Source of the DNA: Gemmatimonadota bacterium
Lineage (GTDB): Bacteria; Latescibacterota; UBA2968; UBA8231
Length of the DNA: 64,000 nt
NCBI GenBank assembly: GCA_018660835.1
Contig: JABJJN010000040.1
Span: 221,586-285,585 of the forward strand
Reading direction: 5' to 3'
Under the pieces are notes generated by a model. The model saw only the letters and a list, made by a program, of their open reading frames with translations, did not search any database and was not told where the DNA came from. Shown one piece after another: positions 28,783 through 37,142 of the stretch. Each line of letters opens with the position of its first letter. The first letter of the stretch is position 1. The position numbers and the translations under genes are program-made.

Positions 28783-29925
28783 CTATGCCTCGCGTAGGTC
28801 AGTGGAACTGATATCGGCCCTGAAGTCCGACTCGGGAATCTCGACGAATAGCTGCGTGTAGGCGCTGGGAATATGGATCGACGACAGACCATGGTATTTT
28901 CCGCGCCACAATCTGCCTGCTACATAAAAGCGACTGCCCGTCTCCAGAAGCTCGTCAAGAGCTCGGAACATGTCCGCTTCCGTCCCATAGTATCGTGGTT
29001 CCACAATCCGCATGGCCGTATCGTAGCCTATGGCGAAATCACACCCAGGGAATAAACTCGCCTTGCCATCAAAAGTCGGCTCGCGAGTCACGACCAAATC
29101 CATCGTCTCATTCTGGACTCCCCGCCAGCGCTCGATGACTTCGCTGTATGTCAGGGAGGGCTTGTCCACATTGCGCACGGACAGTTCCAGTGTTGCTGTG
29201 CGCCCACTGAGTCGGCTCGCAGCAGCGGCCAAACCACGATGACCATCGTGCAGAGGATTGAAGGAACCGGCGATCAGCAGTCTCTGGTCCCGCTGCGGTG
29301 CCAGCGTCGATCCCGTCGAGGTCAATTCGACAGCTGTTGCTTCTCCAGACAGCAGATTCTCGACAGCCGAATGCACCGGCACCTGACGATCGACGATCTC
29401 AACCCACGCCGGCATTGATTGAGCAGCCCCCTCGGCTCCCAAGACCGTTGACAGCAGATCAAGCATGGCAAGGCTCAGAATGGCCTCCTGCTCGCTTCGC
29501 TGCGCCGCATCCTTGGTAAAGGCCAGACGACGCAGATGGTATCGGTCGTCTAGGCGAATCGCCAGGTGAGCACGGTCCTCTCCCCGTCGGGTACGCGTTG
29601 TGGCCAGGGCTGCCGTCGCGCCAACACCTACGGCGTTTTCTGCCTGCGCGAAACGCTGGGCACGAAGGCCAGCCTTTTGTGCCAGGCACCTGGCCGTCTC
29701 CTGCGTCGCAGCATGCGGCCCCTCTTGCCCCAGATAATCAATAAGAGCCGCTTCATGGTATGGGATCTGGGCATCTACGATGGCACGGGAGGCTCCAGGA
29801 TGGCCAAGGAGCCAGTTGATCACAAGAGAGCCGCCACCGGTTGTGGCCAGCGCGATGGGACGTCCACACGCCAGGATCTGCTCAACAACGATGGCAATGC
29901 GTTGCGGATCCAATTCAGCGCTCAC
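28783..29925 (-). CDS. Fusion of PncC/CinA C-terminal-like domain and NMN adenylyltransferase-like domain
   Basis: Residues 1 to about 165 resemble the PncC (NMN deamidase, CinA C-terminal) fold: ALATTGGGSLVINWLLGHPGASR and the YHEAALIDYLG segment correspond to the GG-containing active-site loop and following helix. The usual AESCTGG motif is changed to ATTGGGS, so the catalytic serine seems absent. Residues about 215-380 are an NMNAT/cytidylyltransferase-like nucleotidyltransferase: IAGSFNPLHDGHRGLAAAA is the HxGH-type motif (here H-D-G-H), and SSTDLR near the C-terminus is the ISSTxxR motif. Together with nnrDE nearby, a role in pyridine nucleotide recycling is likely but inferred. Length is 380 residues. 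Confidence 0.75.
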   Translation of the reverse strand: MSAELDPQRIAIVVEQILACGRPIALATTGGGSLVINWLLGHPGASRAIVDAQIPYHEAALIDYLGQEGPHAATQETARCLAQKAGLRAQRFAQAENAVGVGATAALATTRTRRGEDRAHLAIRLDDRYHLRRLAFTKDAAQRSEQEAILSLAMLDLLSTVLGAEGAAQSMPAWVEIVDRQVPVHSAVENLLSGEATAVELTSTGSTLAPQRDQRLLIAGSFNPLHDGHRGLAAAASRLSGRTATLELSVRNVDKPSLTYSEVIERWRGVQNETMDLVVTREPTFDGKASLFPGCDFAIGYDTAMRIVEPRYYGTEADMFRALDELLETGSRFYVAGRLWRGKYHGLSSIHIPSAYTQLFVEIPESDFRADISSTDLREA

Positions 29926-29940
29926 CCAGCACCTGCGCCC

Positions 29941-31371
29941 TCAAAAAGAACCGACGAAATCGATGATACCACGGATCCCCCAGCCGGTAAGAAACAGACC
30001 GCTGACAATGTTCACTATGAACAGGGACTTCCCCATCTGCAGCGCCGGAGGAAGAAAACGTCGATCCGTCCAGACCATCAACAGGCACCACAGCCCGCAG
30101 GTGAAGACCCCACCCAAGATGGCGGCAGGTGTGACAATCTGAACAGGGTTGCCTCCGAGCCACATGATGAGCACCCCACCGATTCCACAATACGCCACAA
30201 CCCACGGTCGCAACTGCGAGATCGACATCTGCCGTATCCGCGTGCTGACGGGTCGCAAACATTCGTGGGTCGTGCGCACATACAGTTCGTAGGCGCCAAG
30301 GATGGTACCGAAGAAGGCGGTGAATACACCAGCCTGGTACACGAAGAGGAGATTCGCATGCATCTGCGTGAGGAAATCGGCCTGCACCGAAAGCAATTGC
30401 AGGCCAGACGGCACGATGTGATTCGGATGCAGAAGCGTTGCCCCCAGAATCATGAAGGCCATCGTGAACAGGATCACACAAGCAAAGGAACCGACTGTAT
30501 CAGCCAGCGGTGCACGCAGCCAGCGTCGACCGCGGTCGATGTTATCCGCATCGTCAGCGATGTCCACGGGTGCTGTAGCCATCTGCAGTGACGTCGAATC
30601 CTGCATCAGCCCCCAACGCTTTTCGCGCAGCAGTCCGATATAGCCGAAGTAGTCCTGGCTGCCGCCGCCAATCGCACCCAGATAAACACCCATCTCGACC
30701 CATGCAGAGCGAGCCGCGACGAGCGGATATTTTCCTGCGACCCAGGCCGGATAGTGCGGGATCGCAGGCACAACGCTACCGTGCAATACGGCGAGCCAAT
30801 CGGGCTGAGCCGCGAAAGTCGCCGCCAGGATGAGACACAGAAGCACGCCGACAATGATCGTCTGTGTGCGCTCAAGGGCCCCGTAGCTCTGCACCATGGT
30901 CAAACAGATGGCGGCCCCGACAAAGAGGGTTCCCCACAGTCTGGGGTCCCCCCAGACATCTACGCCTTCGAGTCCACCGATCCAGACCACCAGCCCACCC
31001 AGCATTTTAGGCAGCCCTGAGAGCCAGAGGGGAAAACACCCAATCGTGAGAAGCGCCAGTGCCCAGACAGCCCAACCACTGGGCCCCGGCAACAGCCGCC
31101 AGCGCTCCATGGGATGTTCACCTGTGAGCGTGATGTAGCGCGCGGCGCTGTACACCTGGACGAATTTCATCGCACCACCGCCGATGAAACACCACAACAG
31201 CGCCGTGCCGAAGATTGCGCCACCGCGCGATGCGAAGACCGTTTCGCCACTGCCGATCGTTACGGACGCGATGATCGCACCAGGGCCAAAAAAACGCAGC
31301 AGTGGCAGCAATTTTCCACCGCGCAGTGAGTCGGGCAGTTCAGGATAGTGCTTTGCATTTTCGTGATTCAT
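29941..31371 (-). CDS. Nramp-like integral membrane transporter
   Basis: The product (476 aa from ATG 31371; a GTG 31383 would add four residues) has about eleven hydrophobic helices. The first helix shows GPGAIIASVTIGSGE, the equivalent of the Nramp TM1 motif, which in true metal transporters is D-P-G-N. Here the metal-coordinating Asp/Asn are replaced, so the protein may not carry divalent metals, or carries a different ligand. The TM6 equivalent of the M-P-H signature is likewise not seen (FLTQMHANLLFVYQAGVF region). Such divergent Nramp-like proteins are common in Planctomycetes and related groups. GAGAAG lies just before ATG 31371. It is first in the five-gene minus-strand run. Confidence 0.75.
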   Translation of the reverse strand: MNHENAKHYPELPDSLRGGKLLPLLRFFGPGAIIASVTIGSGETVFASRGGAIFGTALLWCFIGGGAMKFVQVYSAARYITLTGEHPMERWRLLPGPSGWAVWALALLTIGCFPLWLSGLPKMLGGLVVWIGGLEGVDVWGDPRLWGTLFVGAAICLTMVQSYGALERTQTIIVGVLLCLILAATFAAQPDWLAVLHGSVVPAIPHYPAWVAGKYPLVAARSAWVEMGVYLGAIGGGSQDYFGYIGLLREKRWGLMQDSTSLQMATAPVDIADDADNIDRGRRWLRAPLADTVGSFACVILFTMAFMILGATLLHPNHIVPSGLQLLSVQADFLTQMHANLLFVYQAGVFTAFFGTILGAYELYVRTTHECLRPVSTRIRQMSISQLRPWVVAYCGIGGVLIMWLGGNPVQIVTPAAILGGVFTCGLWCLLMVWTDRRFLPPALQMGKSLFIVNIVSGLFLTGWGIRGIIDFVGSF

Positions 31372-31511
31372 ACGACTTCTCACGGCTGAATTCCCAGGGG
31401 ATCACAACGGTAGCCGCCGCCAACGGGCGTTGTCAATCTAACGGAGCGCCTCAAACGGCAGCACGAGCCACAGCGTTGACCTTTTTTCGGCTGACTTCGA
31501 TATTCGCCGGC

Positions 31512-32432
31512 ATGACAATCGACAAAGCCGTGATCCCAGTAGCTGGTCTTGGTACCAGACTGCTGCCGACGACCAAAGCAGTGCCCAAGGAGATGCTACC
31601 CGCGGGACGACTGCCCATCATTCATCATGTAGTGGAGGAACTGATCGCCGCCGGCATTCGCCGGATCCTGTTTGTATCAAGCCGTAGCAAGGTGGCGATC
31701 GAGAATCATTTCGACGATTACTCACAGCTTTTGATGGCCTTGGAACTCGACGGACGCGACGTGCGCGAAGTAGGTCGTTTCGACTACCGACAGCGAGGTA
31801 TCGAATTCTTCTTTACACGGCAGCAGGTTCCCTTAGGTGGTACCAAACCCCTCGGCACGGGTGATGCCATTGCGGCGGCAGAGAGCTTTGTCGGGGACAG
31901 CGATTTTGTTGTCGCCTTTGGAGATAGCATCATCCACGGCGAGCGGGATCCTTCCCTGCTGCAGAGAATGGTCTCCTCCCATGCAGATCGCGAATCCGCC
32001 TGCACGATTGGCGCCTGGAATGTGGAGGCCGACCAGGTGTCGAATTATGGCATCCTTGTACCTCGGGATGATGAGGCCGATTTCCAGGATTGCCGGCTGC
32101 AGGACGTGATCGAAAAACCATCACCGGGTGTGACGCAGAGTCGGCTGGCTGTCAGCGCCCGTTATGTTTTTGGTGCCGAGATTTTCGCCCAGATCCGAGC
32201 CGTTGCCCCCGCAGCGAACGGCGAAATCTACCTGACGGATGCCATTCGTCGTCTCATCGAGAATGGTCGTGAAGTGAGGGCCGTACGACTCGCAGATGGT
32301 GAACAGCGATATGATATCGGCAACCATCGAGCCTACTTTCGCACCTTCGTTGATTTCGCTCTCAAGGATCCTGAATGGGGGGATGACCTCAAGGATTATC
32401 TGCGTGAGCGACTCGCCAGAGACGATGTTTGA
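31512..32432 (+). CDS. galU: UTP-glucose-1-phosphate uridylyltransferase
   Basis: GalU makes UDP-glucose from glucose 1-phosphate and UTP, precursor for LPS and exopolysaccharide. From ATG 31512 the protein is 306 residues. The nucleotidyltransferase signature GLGTRLLPTTKAVPKEMLP is at 10-28, with the metal-binding Asp in FVVAFGDSIIHG, the substrate-binding Glu-Lys pair in VIEKPSPG and the C-terminal YDIGNHRAYFRTFVDFAL segment, all as in GalU. The longer frame upstream starts inside the preceding intergenic region and lacks protein-like sequence. GGCATGAC has no strong Shine-Dalgarno. It is divergent from the Nramp-like gene. Confidence 0.93.
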   Translation: MTIDKAVIPVAGLGTRLLPTTKAVPKEMLPAGRLPIIHHVVEELIAAGIRRILFVSSRSKVAIENHFDDYSQLLMALELDGRDVREVGRFDYRQRGIEFFFTRQQVPLGGTKPLGTGDAIAAAESFVGDSDFVVAFGDSIIHGERDPSLLQRMVSSHADRESACTIGAWNVEADQVSNYGILVPRDDEADFQDCRLQDVIEKPSPGVTQSRLAVSARYVFGAEIFAQIRAVAPAANGEIYLTDAIRRLIENGREVRAVRLADGEQRYDIGNHRAYFRTFVDFALKDPEWGDDLKDYLRERLARDDV

Positions 32433-32456
32433 CAGTCCTTAGGTCACCTCTATCTT
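32429..32456 (+). promoter_or_regulatory. Possible promoter of the nitrite/sulfite reductase gene
   Basis: TTGACA at 32429-32434 overlaps the galU stop codon; 16 bases on, TATCTT at 32451-32456 matches four of six positions of the -10 box. The leader from about 32463 to ATG 32570 contains the 24-bp palindrome at 32516. Confidence 0.35.
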
Positions 32457-32515
32457 AACAGACTAATTTACAAGGGAATACGTCACTATTTAAGGTCGTG
32501 TTCAGACCCAAGAAA

Positions 32516-32539
32516 CGTAACGTTCACGTGAATGTTACG
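32516..32539. promoter_or_regulatory. 24-bp near-perfect palindrome upstream of the nitrite/sulfite reductase
   Basis: Arms CGTAACgTTCAC and GTGAAtGTTACG (12 + 12, one mismatch, no spacer) end 30 bases before ATG 32570. This is operator-like for a dimeric regulator or forms a mRNA hairpin. It lies inside the open reading frame if GTG 32498 were the start, which argues for the ATG. Confidence 0.6.
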
Positions 32540-32569
32540 AATCCCATCTACTGCGACGGAAGACGCTAC

Positions 32570-34828
32570 ATGAGCGGGCGGACCTGGAAGCAAGAACTTG
32601 GCGACCGCATCCCGGAAGATCTGGGACGCGAGATCGACATTTTCGAGACCGAGATCGGGTTGCGATCACAGAACAAACTCGATGAGGTCCTGTTCGCCGA
32701 AACCCGCCTAAGGCGTGGTGTATACGGCCAGCGCTACGACAATGGGCAGCGCTTCGACGGTAGCCAGACGCAGCAACTCGCCTTTCCTGATGCCCTCACG
32801 AAAGGGCCGAACACGGCTTGGCATGCACCGGGTATGCAGCGGATCAAGATTCCCTTCGGTGGCCTGACGGCGGAGCAGATGGACGTCTTGGCCGATCTTG
32901 GCGAGGAGGTCTCTGACAATATCCTGCACGTAACCACCCGTCAGGATATCCAACTGCACTATGTCCATATCGAGGACACGCCAGACATGATGCGCCGCCT
33001 GGCCGCTGTCGACATCACCACGCGTGAGGCTTGTGGAAATTCCGTCCGCAATGTCACCGCTTGCCCCCTGGCGGGTGTCTGCAACACTGAGTCCTTCGAC
33101 GTGACACCGTATTCTCGCGCCCTCGCCAGATTCCTTCTCGGGCACGAGGACATGCAGGACTTCGGCCGCAAATTCAAGATTGCCTTCTCAGGTTGCCGCC
33201 ACGAAGCATGCGGACTGACCAACATGCACGATCTGGGTGCCCTTGGTGTGACACGAATCGTCGACGGCGTCGAGAAGCGCGGTTTTGAGGTCTGGGTCGG
33301 GGGCGGTCTTGGTGCAGTACCTCACCAGGCCAAACTCTTCGATGAATTTGTCGCAGAAGAAGAGCTACTTCCCCTCGCGCAAGCGATGGGTCGAGTCTTC
33401 GCGCGGCTGGGCGAGAAGCGCAATCGCGCCAGAGCAAGGGTAAAATTCCTCATCGCCAAGCTGGGCATCGAGGAGTTCAAGCGCCTTGTGTTGGAAGAGC
33501 GCCAACAGTTGCCGCATGACGAGCGCTGGACATCGTATCTCGCACACCTGGACGAGACCGACGAAGAGCCATTGAAGCCAGGTCAGGCGCTCAATGGCGC
33601 AGATCTTCCAGAAGGTTTCGAACAGTGGCACCAGACCAATGTCTACCAGCAACGCCAAAGTGGGCATGTGGTGGTGACCGTTGCTCTACCGCTGGGAGAT
33701 ATGACATCTGATCAGATGCGCAATCTGGCCACCATTGCCAGACGCTACGTGAAGGATACTGTGCGCCTCACTGTCGAACAGAATATTGTGCTGCGCTGGA
33801 TCAGCGAAAGCGATCTTCCCGCCCTCTATAGCGAGCTAAAGGCCATCGGTCTCGGCGGCGACGCAGCCGGGACGATCGTCGACATCACAGCGTGCCCCGG
33901 CACGGATACCTGCAAACTGGGTATTTCCTCATCTCGAGGTCTTGCAGGTGAACTACGTCGACGCCTGGCAGAGCGTTATCACACGCTGGACGCCGCCGTA
34001 CAGGATTTACGGATCAAGATCAGTGGCTGCTTCAACTCTTGCGGCCAGCACCATGCGGCGGATATCGGCTTCTATGGAATCTCCCGCAAGATCAATGGCA
34101 TCACCGTGCCGCACTTCCAGGTGATCCTCGGTGGTCAATGGAAGAACAATGCAGGTTCTTTTGGCCTCCCCATGGCTGCCGTCCCGTCGAAGAATATCCC
34201 CGCCGTCGTTGAACGTTTGACCGAGCGCTTCATCACCGAGCGTCAGCAGGCCGAGTCCTTCCAGGATTACTTTGGCCGTATCGGCAAGCGTGAGGTGAAG
34301 GCGATCCTCGACGATTTGGCACAGGTCCCCACCTACGAAGAGGACCCGTCTTTCTATCGTGACTGGGGTGACGTGCGTGAGTATACGACTGCCGACATGG
34401 GCAAAGGAGAATGCGCGGGCGAGGTGGTCCCATTGGCTCAATTTGAGCTGACGACCGCCGAACGAGAGGCATTCGAGGCACAGATCCTGCTCGATGAGGG
34501 CGATCCCTCTGCCGCCTATCAGACCGCTTGTGGTGCCATGGTGCAGGCTGCACGTGCTCTTGTGCGGACAGAGTTTCTAGATGTGGGTGACGATGCAGAT
34601 CGAATCATCGGTGAATTCCGTACTCGCTTTTTCGATACGGAGCTGTTTTTCGATCCCTTCGCAAAGGACAAGTTTGCCCGCTATCTGTTCCGCAATCATG
34701 AGGAACCACTTACCAATCCAAGCGCCGAAGATGCGCATCGAGCGATCGAAGAGGCGCAGTTGTTCATTGATAGTTCCTTCAGTTGCTACAATCGGATCTC
34801 CGATGCCGAGGGCACACCTGCTGCATAA
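32570..34828 (+). CDS. Siroheme [4Fe-4S] nitrite/sulfite reductase with extra C-terminal helical domain
   Basis: The assimilatory six-electron reductase converts nitrite to ammonia or sulfite to sulfide with electrons from ferredoxin. The 752-residue product (GTG 32498 would add 24 residues, but ATG 32570 has GGAAG seven bases before it) contains two ferrodoxin-like/siroheme repeats: the first has TACPLAGVCN (C-x5-C) and FSGCRHEACG; the second, catalytic, has TACPGTDTCKLG (C-x5-C) and ISGCFNSCGQH (C-x3-C), ligands of the cluster and siroheme. Beyond the usual end (about 610) is a roughly 130-residue helical extension (RALVRTEFL, AIEEAQLFIDSSFSCYNRI) with the look of a HEPN-type bundle, unusual for the family. 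Ferredoxin and a small unknown gene follow. Confidence 0.88.
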   Translation: MSGRTWKQELGDRIPEDLGREIDIFETEIGLRSQNKLDEVLFAETRLRRGVYGQRYDNGQRFDGSQTQQLAFPDALTKGPNTAWHAPGMQRIKIPFGGLTAEQMDVLADLGEEVSDNILHVTTRQDIQLHYVHIEDTPDMMRRLAAVDITTREACGNSVRNVTACPLAGVCNTESFDVTPYSRALARFLLGHEDMQDFGRKFKIAFSGCRHEACGLTNMHDLGALGVTRIVDGVEKRGFEVWVGGGLGAVPHQAKLFDEFVAEEELLPLAQAMGRVFARLGEKRNRARARVKFLIAKLGIEEFKRLVLEERQQLPHDERWTSYLAHLDETDEEPLKPGQALNGADLPEGFEQWHQTNVYQQRQSGHVVVTVALPLGDMTSDQMRNLATIARRYVKDTVRLTVEQNIVLRWISESDLPALYSELKAIGLGGDAAGTIVDITACPGTDTCKLGISSSRGLAGELRRRLAERYHTLDAAVQDLRIKISGCFNSCGQHHAADIGFYGISRKINGITVPHFQVILGGQWKNNAGSFGLPMAAVPSKNIPAVVERLTERFITERQQAESFQDYFGRIGKREVKAILDDLAQVPTYEEDPSFYRDWGDVREYTTADMGKGECAGEVVPLAQFELTTAEREAFEAQILLDEGDPSAAYQTACGAMVQAARALVRTEFLDVGDDADRIIGEFRTRFFDTELFFDPFAKDKFARYLFRNHEEPLTNPSAEDAHRAIEEAQLFIDSSFSCYNRISDAEGTPAA

Positions 34829-34893
34829 ACGCTTTGTTGGCGTCAGTCAGCCCAAAGCATAGACGAACACGACAAACCCGGTACCAATCCAAA

Positions 34894-35475
34894 ATGACGA
34901 CAGATCTACAGCGTGTGAATGTCAAACTCTACCTCGAAAATGAGGCGAGTCTATCCGCCGACATCGCCTTCCGCATCTTCAATCGGTGGATTGCTGAAAC
35001 CGACGACGAGGTGCTTATCGACGTCGCTGACTATTCGCATATCGCGAATGGTCCCCAGACATTGCTCGTGGGGCACGAGTCGGATTACTCCCTTGATAGC
35101 ACAGACGGCCGACTGGGCCTCAAGTATGGTCGTAAGCGTCCATCTGAAGGCGATACCAAACAGCGTCTTCGTGCAGCACTCACCGCCGCTCTGACGGCGT
35201 GCCAACGGCTTGAAGAAGCGCCTGAAGTCGAAGGTCGGGTCCGTTTTCGCGGCGCAGAGTTGCAGCTGTCTGTTCAGGATAGACTCGGGACACCCAACAG
35301 CGAGCAGTCTTTGCTGGCGTTGCGGGAAGATCTAATGACCGTTCTATCGCAGGTCTATGGTAACGCCAAGATCGAATTGCACCGCAATGAGGACGACAGA
35401 CAGTGTCTGACTCTGCAGATTGTGGTCGACGGCAGCTTCGCAGTGGCCTCCATGAAACAGGCTCTGGCAGCCTGA
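34894..35475 (+). CDS. Hypothetical protein, 193 aa, downstream of the nitrite/sulfite reductase
   Basis: I do not recognise this protein. It starts at ATG 34894, 65 bases beyond the reductase stop, in the same direction, and is followed by a ferredoxin gene, so it is probably part of the same unit. The sequence is soluble and mixed alpha/beta: an N-terminal VNVKLYLENEASLSADIAFR, WIAETDDEVLIDVADYSHIANGPQTLLVGHES, and a C-terminal LALREDLMTVLSQVYGNAKIEL. There are no Cys residues except one (ACQRLEE), so it does not bind a cluster. It may be an accessory or assembly factor of the reductase, which is inference from position only. Confidence 0.6.
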   Translation: MTTDLQRVNVKLYLENEASLSADIAFRIFNRWIAETDDEVLIDVADYSHIANGPQTLLVGHESDYSLDSTDGRLGLKYGRKRPSEGDTKQRLRAALTAALTACQRLEEAPEVEGRVRFRGAELQLSVQDRLGTPNSEQSLLALREDLMTVLSQVYGNAKIELHRNEDDRQCLTLQIVVDGSFAVASMKQALAA

Positions 35476-35570
35476 GACAAACACCCATCTTGACAGTTAT
35501 CGAGGGCCTGTCTATATAGGTCTTCAGTACGCAAGACAGACCTTATTCAGCAGCTTGGGAGGAAGAGAGA

Positions 35571-35825
35571 ATGACGTACATCATCGCAGAGCCCTGCGTC
35601 GACGTAAAGGACAAGGCTTGTGTAGAAGTCTGCCCCGTCGACTGCATCCATCCTGTGGACGGCGAGGGCGTGAACATGCTCTACATCGACCCAGATGAGT
35701 GCATCGATTGCGGTGCCTGCGAGCCAGAATGCCCGGTGGAGGCAATCTTTGCAGAAGAGGACCTGCCGGAGGAGTGGAGCAAATACACCGAGATCAACGC
35801 CGCCTATTTTCGCGATAAGGCCTAG
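35571..35825 (+). CDS. fdxA: 7Fe-type ferredoxin ([3Fe-4S][4Fe-4S])
   Basis: The 84-residue protein has the pattern C9-x7-C17-x3-C21-P and C44-x2-C47-x2-C50-x3-C54-P ([14 protein letters not shown]), the arrangement of FdxA-type 7Fe ferredoxins, but is shorter than the 100-110 residues common for the family and lacks the long C-terminal tail. It starts at ATG 35571, after GGAGGAAGAGAG, and ends before a strong terminator at 35910. Position downstream of a siroheme nitrite/sulfite reductase suggests that it donates electrons to it. It would be a soluble low-potential electron carrier. Confidence 0.9.
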   Translation: MTYIIAEPCVDVKDKACVEVCPVDCIHPVDGEGVNMLYIDPDECIDCGACEPECPVEAIFAEEDLPEEWSKYTEINAAYFRDKA

Positions 35826-35909
35826 CTTCGCGACCAGGCATACGGATCTCGGTTGCACCCTTCCGAGGCGCCAATAGTTGCTCGTAAGGCGACAGACAAT
35901 CTATAGCAG

Positions 35910-35945
35910 CCGACGAGGACCGTTGTCCTCGTCGGTTTTGTTTTT
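35910..35945 (+). terminator. Rho-independent terminator after fdxA
   Basis: Perfect 11-bp stem CCGACGAGGAC / GTCCTCGTCGG with a CGTT loop, followed by TTTTGTTTTT. It ends the nitrite/sulfite reductase-ferredoxin unit. Confidence 0.95.
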
Positions 35946-36083
35946 CTATCCAAAGCAGTATCTAACAGCAACCTGTCATTGTCATCCGTCTTGACCTAGC
36001 CAACCACCCCGCTATCTTCAGCGCGCCGTGGCGCTTTCGTGCGTGGCGCCCCCATTCTCTACAATCATGAACTGACTACACCG

Positions 36084-37142
36084 ATGCCGCGAAAACCAGT
36101 GCCGCGCAAGAAGGCCCCAAGCCGTGGGGCGGGACCGTCAGCGCGAAAACCTGCTGCCCCCAGGCGCGCCGGATCCACTGCGAATATCGAGCCCGACACA
36201 CTGTGGCAGATGTATCGCAAGATGGTGGAGATCCGCAAGTTCGAAGAACACGTGTGGGACGTCTATACACGCGGCTGGATGCCGGGTCTTGCTCACCTGT
36301 ATATCGGCGAGGAAGCAGTGGCAGTCGGCGTATGTTCAGCACTACGTGACGATGACTATATCACGTCCACGCATCGAGGCCATGGGCATTGCCTCGCCAA
36401 GGGGGCGCGGCTGGAGCCGATGATGGCAGAGATCATGGGCAAGGAGGCGGGCTACTGCCGTGGCAAGGGTGGGTCCATGCACATAGCGGACATGTCTGTC
36501 GGCAACCTCGGCGCCAATGGGATCGTGGGGGGAAGCTTTGGCATCGCCACGGGGGCTGCCTTGTCTGCCAAGACGCGTGGTACAGATCAGGTCGCCGTAT
36601 GCTTCTTCGGCGATGGCGCGGCGAATCAGGGGCTACTGATGGAAACCGCCAACATGGCAGCGATTTGGAATCTCCCCGTGATCTACCTGTGCGAGAACAA
36701 TCAGTATGGTGAACATACGCCCTACCAGGCGGTGACCGGCGTCGACAAGATCGTCGATCGAGCTCAGGGGTTTGGCATGGAGGGAGTACGTGTCGACGGA
36801 TCGGATGTGCTCGTAGTCCACGAAGCAGTCAAGCGTGCTGTCGAACGCGCCCGTAAAGGGGGCGGACCGACCTTTGTGGAGGCCCTGACCTACCGATTTC
36901 GCGGTCACCATGTGGGCGATGCGGCCCCCTATCGGACCAAGGAAGAGCTTGATTGGTGGATGACCAACCGCGATCCAATCGAGTTGCTCGCGCGGGAAAT
37001 GAGGCGACGGCGAGTCGCGACGAACGCGCAATTGAACGAAATACAGGAACAGACGGAACGTGAGGTCGTTGAAGCCGTGGAGTTTGCGCGCAACGCCCCC
37101 TATCCCGCTCCAGAGCAAGCCTTCGAGGACCTTTACGCTTAA
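36084..37142 (+). CDS. pdhA: Pyruvate dehydrogenase E1 component, alpha subunit
   Basis: The TPP-dependent E1 alpha decarboxylates pyruvate in the multienzyme complex making acetyl-CoA. The 352-residue product (ATG 36084; a GTG at 36039 would add 15 residues) has a Lys/Ala/Pro/Arg-rich N-terminal tail (about 1-40), then the family core: RKMVEIRKFEEHVWDVY, THRGHGHCLAKGA, KGGSMHIADMSVGNLGANGIVGG, and the TPP-magnesium motif GDGAANQG...LCENNQYG (about 190-222). ENNQY is typical of the two-subunit E1. The next gene, the beta subunit, starts immediately after the stop codon. E2 and E3 genes are not in the window. Acetoin dehydrogenase is a possible alternative substrate class. Confidence 0.92.
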   Translation: MPRKPVPRKKAPSRGAGPSARKPAAPRRAGSTANIEPDTLWQMYRKMVEIRKFEEHVWDVYTRGWMPGLAHLYIGEEAVAVGVCSALRDDDYITSTHRGHGHCLAKGARLEPMMAEIMGKEAGYCRGKGGSMHIADMSVGNLGANGIVGGSFGIATGAALSAKTRGTDQVAVCFFGDGAANQGLLMETANMAAIWNLPVIYLCENNQYGEHTPYQAVTGVDKIVDRAQGFGMEGVRVDGSDVLVVHEAVKRAVERARKGGGPTFVEALTYRFRGHHVGDAAPYRTKEELDWWMTNRDPIELLAREMRRRRVATNAQLNEIQEQTEREVVEAVEFARNAPYPAPEQAFEDLYA

